A stretch of DNA of 6,411 bases from JASFQI01 sp050115555 (GTDB lineage: Bacteria > Desulfobacterota > DSM-4660 > Desulfatiglandales > HGW-15): the NCBI GenBank assembly GCA_050115555.1, contig JASFQI010000298.1, forward strand, positions 1 to 6,411. Direction: 5' to 3'. Numbering within the stretch: the first letter of the stretch is position 1; each line of letters starts with the position of its first letter. Below the pieces are notes generated by a model. It ran no database searches, was not told where the DNA came from, and worked only from the letters and a program-made list of their open reading frames with translations. Positions 1-5,056 of this stretch are shown here, piece by piece. Position numbers and translations under genes: made by a program.

Positions 1-627
1 GCGGGAAGGCCTCGAAGCGAGGAGCAGTAAAAGAAGCTCGTCGCGAATCCTCTCGGGCGAGGCGCATACCACGCGATCCGCCAGAGCCTGAACACCTCGA
101 AGCGTGGCCTCTTCCACGTGGAAATCAAGAACTGCGGCGAACCGTACGGTCCTCAGAAGCCGCAACGGATCCTCCTGAAAACGATCCTCGGGCCGACCCA
201 CGGCTCGAATCCGCCTGTCCTTCAAATCGCGCCTTCCCTCCCAGGGATCCACGATGTTTCCCCGCTTCGCGTCGTAGGCCATGGCGTTGATCGTGAAGTC
301 CCGGTATGCTAAATCCCCTGACAAGGAACCCGATGCGTCCTTTACGCCGCGGAACGGGGTGATCTCATACGTAACACCCTTGTGCACGAGGCTCACGGTG
401 TCGTGCTTCAACCGAAAGGACCGGACATCGGAAAACACGGAACAGATGGCTTCCGCTTCCGCGTCCGTGGCGACGTCCCAGTCCCGGATCTCCCTGCCCA
501 TGCACGCGTCCCGCACCGCGCCTCCCACGACAAACGCCTCGTAACCCTTTTGATCCAGCTTCTCGAGCACGAAGCGGATAAACGAGGGGATCGGGAGCTC
601 ACCCGGCCGGTTTCCTGTTCTTTCCAT
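1..627 (-). CDS. cca: tRNA nucleotidyltransferase / poly(A) polymerase family protein, 3' end cut by window
   Basis: This class II nucleotidyltransferase adds CCA (or only CC, A or poly(A)) to RNA 3' ends in the cytoplasm; in tRNA maturation it completes the acceptor end. The 209 visible codons carry the family motifs in order: GGAVRD (residues 35-40), the catalytic carboxylate pair DWD (49-51), a likely third carboxylate E89 in EITPFRG, RDFTINAMAYD (109-119), DPWEGRRDL (127-135), and EDPLR (152-156), the EDxxR nucleotide-selecting motif, within a VGRPEDRF...LLRTVRFA block. The C-terminal RNA-binding region, and any HD domain, lies beyond base 1. I chose the ATG at 627 because GGCGGA sits 9 nt upstream; an in-frame ATG at 648 would add seven residues. 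The gene is divergent from its right-hand neighbour. Family identity is secure from the motifs. Whether it is a full CCA-adding enzyme, a CC- or A-adding enzyme, or a poly(A) polymerase (pcnB) cannot be decided from this half, so the gene symbol is provisional. Confidence 0.93.
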   Translation of the reverse strand, partial: MERTGNRPGELPIPSFIRFVLEKLDQKGYEAFVVGGAVRDACMGREIRDWDVATDAEAEAICSVFSDVRSFRLKHDTVSLVHKGVTYEITPFRGVKDASGSLSGDLAYRDFTINAMAYDAKRGNIVDPWEGRRDLKDRRIRAVGRPEDRFQEDPLRLLRTVRFAAVLDFHVEEATLRGVQALADRVVCASPERIRDELLLLLLASRPSR

Positions 628-679
628 GAATCGTTGTCCGCCGTTCATGGGTTTTCCCGTTGATTTCCACCTCTGGCGA

Positions 680-709
680 GTATACGTTCCCCCATGGAAC
701 GGAAAGCAA
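680..709 (-). promoter_or_regulatory. possible sigma-70 promoter for the tRNA nucleotidyltransferase gene
   Basis: Read on the minus strand, TTGCTT (709-704) is separated by 18 bp from GTATAC (685-680), which would start transcription near 673 and leave a leader of about 45 nt before the ATG at 627. Each box matches its consensus only partly and the spacer is one base long, so this is a weak call based mainly on position. Confidence 0.25.
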
Positions 710-814
710 CCCTTTTTTCCTTTATGGGTGCTCGAATACTGCGCCGAATGCGGCCGGAGTCGGAACGAGTGGACCTCGAGAAAAGCAGGCAGCAGATTGG
801 AATCCTCAGCCCCG

Positions 815-843
815 TTGACCCCCTCATCCGAATCGCCTATACT
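815..843 (+). promoter_or_regulatory. sigma-70 promoter upstream of the FMN-dependent oxidase gene
   Basis: TTGACC (815-820) and TATACT (838-843) are separated by exactly 17 bp, close to the housekeeping consensus TTGACA-N17-TATAAT. Transcription would begin near 850, giving a leader of about 90 nt before the ATG at 941. It lies in the divergent intergenic region and points at the plus-strand gene. I saw no recognisable operator or riboswitch in the leader. Confidence 0.7.
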
Positions 844-927
844 TCCAAAGCAAGGACCGCACAACGGCTCGTGCCCGTTTTTCAAAAGACGGTTCCATTG
901 GCCTTTCAGCCCGGCATTGGGGATACG

Positions 928-935
928 AAAGGAGA
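928..935 (+). promoter_or_regulatory. ribosome binding site deciding the start at 941
   Basis: AAAGGAGA lies 5 nt before the ATG at 941. The reading frame stays open upstream to about 626, but that stretch covers the promoter at 815-843 and encodes a low-complexity sequence unlike the family. The strong Shine-Dalgarno therefore fixes the start at 941. Confidence 0.8.
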
Positions 936-940
936 GCGAC

Positions 941-1900
941 ATGGATCTTTCTGAATGCTACCAACGGGGAGAAGCCCTTTTGCGTGAGCGGGAGATCGGG
1001 CACCTCCTGAACGGAGTGGAAACGGGGTCGGTCCTGGAACGCAACCGGCGCATCCTCGATCGCTACACGTTCGTACAACGGTGTATCGACACCCCTGAAG
1101 CCACTACCCGATGCCGCATTCTGGGTCTGGATCTGGCCTCCCCGGTGGTCATGTCGGCCATGACCATGCCCATTCCCTCCATTCGGGAGCAGGGCCTGCT
1201 GCAAACGGCCGAAGGACTGCGCGATGCAGGCAGTCTCCTCTGGACCGGCACGCCCCTGCCCGCCGACCTCGCGGATCTCGTTCGAACCGGGGTCCCGACG
1301 GCAGCCAATGTCAAACCCTACGCCGAGCGGGATCGAATGTTTCGGGACATTGAGAAGATCCAGAAGGCCGGCGTCCACTGGCTGGGGGTGGAAATCGACT
1401 CCGGCGTGGGCACGAAGATCGGGGATCGAATCATGGCGTCCCATTGCATGCCGCTTTCCTTTCGGGAACTCGAACGCGTTCGGGCGGCCGTGTCCGGGAC
1501 TTTGATCCTCAAGGGGGTTCTCAGTCGGGATGATGCCATGCGTTGTGTGGAGGCGGGTGCAGACGGTGTGGTGGTAAGCAACCATGGTGCCCACACGCTG
1601 GATTACCTTCCCCACCCCTTTCAGGTCATGGACGAGATCACCCGGAGGATCGGGGGCCGCTGTACGATCCTTGTGGACGGCGGTTTCCGGCGCGGAAGCG
1701 ATGTCCTCAAGGGCCTGGCCTTCGGAGCACAGGCTGTGGGCCTGGGCCGGCCGATCCTCTTCGCATTGGCCGCAGACGGACGCACGGGAGTGAGGGACCT
1801 GATCCTCGGGATTGCCGAGGAGCTTCGACGACTCATGGTCATGACCGGGACCCCTGACCCGCAACGCACATGCCGCGACATCCTCATCGAGGAACCTTGA
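941..1900 (+). CDS. FMN-dependent alpha-hydroxy-acid dehydrogenase/oxidase family protein
   Basis: The 319-residue protein belongs to the FMN-binding TIM-barrel family that includes lactate dehydrogenase LldD, glycolate oxidase and lactate oxidase; no signal peptide or membrane segment is seen. Family blocks visible are RCRILGLDLASPVVMSAM (57-74), an LKG motif with flavin-contacting K191, GADGVVVSNHG (206-216) with the proposed catalytic H215, DGGFRRGSDVLKGLAFGA (246-263) and GLGRP (267-271) for the FMN phosphate, and a closing ELRRLMVMTG helix (294-303). Two departures stand out. Classical members run 350-400 residues and read SNHGGR, with a substrate-carboxylate arginine three residues after the histidine; here it is SNHGAH, so that arginine is a histidine (H218). 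The usual N-terminal segment with the substrate-binding tyrosine is also short or absent. FMN binding is very likely, but L-lactate or glycolate should not be assumed as substrate. The gene has its own promoter and appears monocistronic. Type 2 isopentenyl-diphosphate isomerase is a less likely alternative. Confidence 0.88.
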   Translation: MDLSECYQRGEALLREREIGHLLNGVETGSVLERNRRILDRYTFVQRCIDTPEATTRCRILGLDLASPVVMSAMTMPIPSIREQGLLQTAEGLRDAGSLLWTGTPLPADLADLVRTGVPTAANVKPYAERDRMFRDIEKIQKAGVHWLGVEIDSGVGTKIGDRIMASHCMPLSFRELERVRAAVSGTLILKGVLSRDDAMRCVEAGADGVVVSNHGAHTLDYLPHPFQVMDEITRRIGGRCTILVDGGFRRGSDVLKGLAFGAQAVGLGRPILFALAADGRTGVRDLILGIAEELRRLMVMTGTPDPQRTCRDILIEEP

Positions 1901-1920
1901 AAAGGCTTCGCTCGTGCATT

Positions 1921-1950
1921 CCCCATCCCGCCTCTGGCGGGACTGCGGGG
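1921..1950 (+). terminator. GC-rich hairpin after the FMN oxidase gene, possible terminator
   Basis: TCCCGCC (1926-1932) and GGCGGGA (1936-1942) form a perfect 7-bp stem with a 3-nt loop, and flanking CCCC (1921-1924) and GGGG (1947-1950) could extend it past small bulges. It starts 21 bp after the stop codon, a typical terminator position. No run of T follows, so it is not a canonical intrinsic terminator; it may instead be a Rho-assisted end or a 3'-stabilising hairpin. Confidence 0.35.
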
Positions 1951-1987
1951 AGATTCCATTCCGCGTTTTCGAAAATCGAACACCCTC

Positions 1988-2037
1988 CGGGCTTCGGCCC
2001 AAATCATCTGCCGAAAGCCTGAAATTGTCCTGTTTTT
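1988..2037 (+). terminator. second hairpin with a distant T-run, possible terminator
   Basis: GGCTTCGGC (1990-1998) pairs with GCCGAAAGCC (2010-2019) through nine pairs with one bulged A, and 1988-1989 can add one C-G and one G-U pair. The nested GGGC-TTCG-GCCC (1989-2000), a C-closed UUCG tetraloop, is a competing fold. A T5 run occurs at 2033-2037, but about 12 nt beyond the stem, which is too far for a standard intrinsic terminator. Together with the hairpin at 1921-1950 it may end the oxidase transcript. Confidence 0.3.
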
Positions 2038-2066
2038 CCTTACCCCCTCCAGAAACTGACAAATTC
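2021..2066. promoter_or_regulatory. inverted repeat, candidate activator-binding site upstream of the sigma-54 promoter
   Basis: GAAATTGTC (2021-2029) and GACAAATTC (2058-2066) are inverted copies with one mismatch, separated by 28 bp. Their centres lie about 165 and 130 bp upstream of the predicted sigma-54 start site (about 2191), the range where enhancer-binding activators of sigma-54 polymerase usually bind. A role as an upstream activating sequence is inferred from position and symmetry only. Confidence 0.35.
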
Positions 2067-2164
2067 TTGACGGCAACAGGGGAACTCTCGATAGCCGGCG
2101 GCCATAACTTACCCGTTTGGGTGGGACCACGGGCACTCTCAAAAGCCTAAAGAAACGCGCTTTC

Positions 2165-2180
2165 CGGTACAACTATTGCA
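2165..2180 (+). promoter_or_regulatory. sigma-54 (RpoN) -24/-12 promoter of the ATPase operon
   Basis: The sequence CGGTACAACTATTGCA matches the sigma-54 consensus TGGCACG-N4-TTGCA: the invariant GG (2166-2167) and GC (2178-2179) have the required 12-bp register, and TTGCA at -12 is perfect. Mismatches are C for T before the GG, T for C after it, and A for the last G of the -24 block. Transcription would start near 2191, about 150 nt before the ATG at 2342. No equally good sigma-70 promoter is seen in the interval; TTGACG at 2067 lacks a good -10. Sigma-54 control is known for pilus and flagellar genes in many proteobacteria, which fits the downstream genes. Confidence 0.65.
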
Positions 2181-2193
2181 TACTTGTGAGAAA

Positions 2194-2320
2194 TGCGTCC
2201 ACGGAACCGATTCCCCACCGCGAGGGTCCGCCGGCCCCCCTCCCATTCGCCTGGACGCAAGAACTCCTGTATTCCCTGTCCGGGTTTCCGGCCCGAGGAA
2301 AAGGAAACGCGGGAGGCCGG
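2194..2320 (+). other. potentially structured 5' leader of the ATPase operon
   Basis: Immediately after the predicted sigma-54 start site, TGCGTCCA (2194-2201) and TGGACGCA (2252-2259) form a perfect 8-bp inverted repeat enclosing 50 nt. Closer to the ribosome binding site, CCGGCC (2288-2293) faces GGCCGG (2315-2320), with CCCG/CGGG (2292-2295/2310-2313) as an overlapping alternative. I recognise no known riboswitch class here. Either structure could modulate translation, but in GC-rich DNA chance stems are common. Confidence 0.3.
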
Positions 2321-2327
2321 TACACGC

Positions 2328-2334
2328 AAGGAGA
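2328..2334 (+). promoter_or_regulatory. ribosome binding site deciding the start at 2342
   Basis: AAGGAGA is placed 7 nt before the ATG at 2342. The frame is open upstream to a TTG at 2117, but that extension would start ahead of the predicted sigma-54 promoter and has no family similarity, so 2342 is the start used here. Confidence 0.8.
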
Positions 2335-2341
2335 ATCCACG

Positions 2342-5056
2342 ATGGCGTCCACCTCCCCTGGTGCTTTGCCCAAGCGTTCACTCGACGCAGGAAAAAAACC
2401 TGCCGAGCTCCCTCTTGGGGACCTTCTGGTTCGAGAGGGGCTGCTGGGAAAGCAGGACGTGGAACGCGCCCTCGCAATTCAGGCCAAGGAGCGCGAGTTC
2501 CAGAAGCTTCCCCTTGGACGCATTCTCGTGAAAATCGGCGCCCTGGATGAATTCCAGGTCCAGGATCTCCTGAAGAGCCCAGAGCTGCGCAGCACCATCG
2601 GATCCCTTGCCGTGGAGAAAAAACTGATCAGCCAGGAACAGCTCTCCGGTTGCCTGTGGAAGAAGAAACCCGGCGAGCTCATCGGGCAGTTTCTGGTGCG
2701 CCAGGGATTCCTCACCCAGGGAGAACTGAAGAATCTCCTGAGCGAACAGGTCAACGCGTCCCGTTTCGGGGAACTCGCCGTCAAGCACAAGCTCATCAGC
2801 CGTGAAGACCTGGAGAGGGCGCTGAGACTCCAGAGGGCCCCGCGAAAGCTCGGGGAAATCCTGTGCGACCTCGACCTGCTCCGCCCCCTGGACCTTCAAA
2901 ACGTCCTGAAAAAATACAACAAGCAGTTCGAGCTCGGAGAGCTCCTGGTGACGCTCGGGTACCTCAAGGAAGAGCAACTCCAGAAGGCCCGTCAGGAGAA
3001 TGCAGGGGGACCGGAAAACCTGCCCCAAATCCTTATTCGAAAACAGTTCGTCACTCCGGAGCAGCTACAAAAGGCCCTTTCCAGGCAGTACAACATCCCC
3101 TTCAACCGCCTGGACAACTTCGTCTACTACGATTCCGACAAGAAACTCCTGAGCCGTCTCATCAGTCAGAAGTATGCGGAGAAAAACCTGATCCTCCCCA
3201 TTACACTCTCGGGGAAGCGGCTCACCCTGGCCCTGCTTCAGCCTCAACGGATGATTCGCATCGTGAATGATCTGCAGGAAATGTACAGCCAATACGACAT
3301 CTCCTGCGTCCTGATCACCGAGGAGAAGTACGAGGAGCTCTTCGAAATTCTCTACAGCCGTCACCTCCGAGGAAAACCCCGACAGGGCGAATCTCCCGAG
3401 GCCGGTGGTCTCGACATTGATATTATGGAGCTCGACATTGAGGAGGGCATCCAGGAACAGAATAGTGAGAGGCACCCTGCTGCGAATCGAGACCTCGAAG
3501 CCGAGGAACTCGTCAATTTCGTCCTAAAATACGGCATCGTAAACGGCGCCACCGACATCCACCTGGAGCAGGACCGGAAGAGGGCTCGTCTCCGATACCG
3601 CTTCGACGGACTCCTTCGAGAGCCCCGTAACGGGTGGCTTCAGGACAAGCTCCAGGAAAAGGCTTTAGCCATGATCGCCCGTATCAAGGGCATGGCGAAC
3701 CTGGACATCACGGAGAAACGCCTGCCCCAGGACGGCGGATTTCGACTCCAATACCACGACAAGGTGAATGGTGAAAGCGTAGACCTGGAATTCCGTGTGG
3801 TCACCTGCAGATCCAACGTGGGTGAAAACGTGACCATACGCATCATCGACCCTCGGCAGGCCAGGCTGGCACTCGATCGGCTCGATCACGCCCCACACGT
3901 CATGAGCCCGCTGAAGAGCATGCTTAAAAGCCCCGGAGGAATGATTCTGGTCTGCGGCCCCACAGGCAGCGGCAAGACGTCCACCCTCTATGCGGCGCTC
4001 CACCACATCCACAGCCCTGCGTTGAAAATCATCACGGCGGAAGACCCCATCGAGCACAGCTTCCCCGGCGTCATGCAGACCGCGGTGAACCCCAAAATTC
4101 ACCTCACCTTCGCAAGGCTGCTGCGTTCCTTTCTGAGATTCGATCCCGACGTCATTCTGCTAGGTGAGATCCGGGACAAGGAAACGGCCCGCATTGCATT
4201 CGACGCGGCCCAGAGCGGGCACCTCCTCTTGAGCACCCTCCACACGAACGATGCAGTGAGCGCCATCCAGCGGCTTCTCGATCTCGACGTGGAGTACGGG
4301 CAGATCGCCTCCTCTCTGATGGGCGTAGTCGCTCAACGACTCGTCAGAAAAATCTGCCCTTCCTGCATGCAGGAAACGCTTCCCGAGGAGGGGGAGTGGA
4401 ACGTGCTGTTCAAACAGTATCCCGCCCACCTGCGTTTTTACCGCGGGGAGGGGTGCCCGGCCTGCAACTTTTCAGGGTACAAGGGGAGAACGCTGATCTC
4501 GGAGATCTTTGTTGTGGACGGAGAGGTCTCCCACGCCTTGAAACACGGCTATGAGGCGGAGCACCTCCAGAAGCTCGCCCTGGAATCCGGCATGAAGACC
4601 CTTATCGACGATGGACTGGACAAGCTTCACTTGACCACGCTTTCCGAGATCCTCCGCATGGTGCCCCATGACATGATCAAGGGGTTTCGCACCCGACAAT
4701 TTGCACAGGGAGAGATCGACCGTTTGATGGATACCCTGGATGATTCTTCATCAGAGCGGGAATCCGGCACGAAATCCAGGGAGTATTATATCTCGGATCC
4801 GGAATCCCAGCGTTCGAGAATGGATCTCATACAGGCGGCGTACAATGACCTTCGCTGTCGATCCGGCGATTCCGAAACCGGGCCTGTGGACCCGCAGCTG
4901 TTCAAGATGTTCATTTCAGAGAACGTCCATCGAATCCGTAACGATTACGACTGTTCAATCGTTGCGTTTTCGGTGGGCACCCATCCGACCACCGGCAAAG
5001 CGGCCATCTGGGCCGCACCGCACACGCAGAGGGGGCCCATTGAGAGAACATCCTAA
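2342..5056 (+). CDS. GspE/PulE/PilB-type secretion or pilus ATPase with expanded N-terminal repeat array and extra C-terminal domain
   Basis: This 904-residue protein is a hexameric motor ATPase of the type II secretion/type IV pilus assembly family, acting at the cytoplasmic face of the inner membrane. In order it has eight MshEN-like helical motifs (about 24-249), the usual GspE N-terminal continuation (250-340; YNIPFNRLDNF...LPITLSGKRLTLAL), an acidic linker (about 355-385), and the catalytic core (about 385-785). The core shows YRFDG (419-423), Walker A GPTGSGKT (539-546), Asp box TAEDPIEH (565-572), Walker B DPDVILLGEIRD (601-612), His box SGHLLLSTLHTND (625-637), and the zinc-binding pairs C672/C675 and C705/C708 followed by SGYKGR. 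All catalytic motifs are intact, so it should hydrolyse ATP. Normal relatives are about 500-570 residues with two N-terminal motifs; this one has about 170 extra N-terminal residues and a tail of about 115 beyond the core. It is first in an operon, behind a sigma-54 promoter, and overlaps the next gene by 17 bp. No pilin or platform gene is visible, so pilus versus secretion cannot be settled. Confidence 0.93.
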   Translation: MASTSPGALPKRSLDAGKKPAELPLGDLLVREGLLGKQDVERALAIQAKEREFQKLPLGRILVKIGALDEFQVQDLLKSPELRSTIGSLAVEKKLISQEQLSGCLWKKKPGELIGQFLVRQGFLTQGELKNLLSEQVNASRFGELAVKHKLISREDLERALRLQRAPRKLGEILCDLDLLRPLDLQNVLKKYNKQFELGELLVTLGYLKEEQLQKARQENAGGPENLPQILIRKQFVTPEQLQKALSRQYNIPFNRLDNFVYYDSDKKLLSRLISQKYAEKNLILPITLSGKRLTLALLQPQRMIRIVNDLQEMYSQYDISCVLITEEKYEELFEILYSRHLRGKPRQGESPEAGGLDIDIMELDIEEGIQEQNSERHPAANRDLEAEELVNFVLKYGIVNGATDIHLEQDRKRARLRYRFDGLLREPRNGWLQDKLQEKALAMIARIKGMANLDITEKRLPQDGGFRLQYHDKVNGESVDLEFRVVTCRSNVGENVTIRIIDPRQARLALDRLDHAPHVMSPLKSMLKSPGGMILVCGPTGSGKTSTLYAALHHIHSPALKIITAEDPIEHSFPGVMQTAVNPKIHLTFARLLRSFLRFDPDVILLGEIRDKETARIAFDAAQSGHLLLSTLHTNDAVSAIQRLLDLDVEYGQIASSLMGVVAQRLVRKICPSCMQETLPEEGEWNVLFKQYPAHLRFYRGEGCPACNFSGYKGRTLISEIFVVDGEVSHALKHGYEAEHLQKLALESGMKTLIDDGLDKLHLTTLSEILRMVPHDMIKGFRTRQFAQGEIDRLMDTLDDSSSERESGTKSREYYISDPESQRSRMDLIQAAYNDLRCRSGDSETGPVDPQLFKMFISENVHRIRNDYDCSIVAFSVGTHPTTGKAAIWAAPHTQRGPIERTS
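2411..3088 (+). repeat. eight tandem MshEN-like 24-residue protein motifs, 28-residue period
   Basis: Within the ATPase, the pattern hydrophobic-G-x-x-L/A-V-x-x-x-x-L-x-x-x-x-L-x-x-x-L occurs eight times, starting at residues 24, 57, 85, 113, 141, 169, 197 and 226. Examples are LGDLLVREGLLGKQDV, LGRILVKIGALDEFQV, FGELAVKHKLISREDL and LGELLVTLGYLKEEQL. Copies two to seven are spaced by exactly 28 residues; the first gap is 33 and the last 29. The pattern resembles the RLGxxLxxxGxLxxxxLxxxLxxQ motif of MshE-type N-domains, which bind cyclic di-GMP using two copies. Only the copy at 141 begins with Arg and also ends in Gln, so conventional ligand binding by most copies is doubtful. The repetition is at protein level; the DNA copies are well diverged. 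Confidence 0.85.
4817..5053 (+). other. extra C-terminal domain of the ATPase
   Basis: Residues 826-904 follow the normal end of the ATPase core (about 785) and a hydrophilic Ser/Glu/Lys-rich linker (800-825). The segment runs helix (MDLIQAAYNDLR), loop, helix (LFKMFISENVHRIRNDYD), then two likely strands (CSIVAFSVGT, GKAAIWAAPH). From memory this layout, with F-x-V followed by a GK-containing strand ending in A, resembles the small MXAN_5187-type C-terminal domain of deltaproteobacterial proteins; that match is tentative. Function is unknown; it may be an interaction or localisation module. Confidence 0.4.

Noticed and set aside
626..940. Upstream extension of the FMN oxidase reading frame to an ATG at 626
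   Set aside because: It would cover the sigma-70 promoter at 815-843, has no family similarity, and a strong Shine-Dalgarno precedes the ATG at 941.
694..954. Small plus-strand open frame in the divergent intergenic region
   Set aside because: It has no clear ribosome binding site, overlaps both the promoter and the start of the oxidase gene, and its sequence resembles nothing recognisable.
824..2062. Long (412-codon) minus-strand open frame opposite the FMN oxidase gene
   Set aside because: It is the antisense shadow of a gene with clear motifs in the plus strand; the translation is rich in His, Arg and Gly with no domain pattern.
2067..2095. Sigma-70 promoter TTGACG with a -10 at GATAGC
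   Set aside because: The -35 is good, but the -10 matches only half of the consensus; the sigma-54 element nearer the gene is a better fit. A minor second promoter cannot be excluded.
2060..2160. Cyclic di-GMP (GEMM) riboswitch upstream of the ATPase gene
   Set aside because: The region has short hairpins and a GGGACCACGGGC stretch, but lacks the conserved GGCAAACC, GAAA tetraloop and GACGCAAAGCC elements.
2378..3028. 216-codon minus-strand open frame opposite the ATPase repeats, with its own apparent Leu/Glu repeats
   Set aside because: Its periodicity is a mirror of the protein repeats encoded on the plus strand; it has no supported start or family match.
4740..5039. In-frame upstream extension of the FlhG-like gene to an ATG at 4740
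   Set aside because: This stretch is the out-of-frame reading of the ATPase C-terminus and is Arg/Ser-rich; ATPase-domain homology begins only after 5040.
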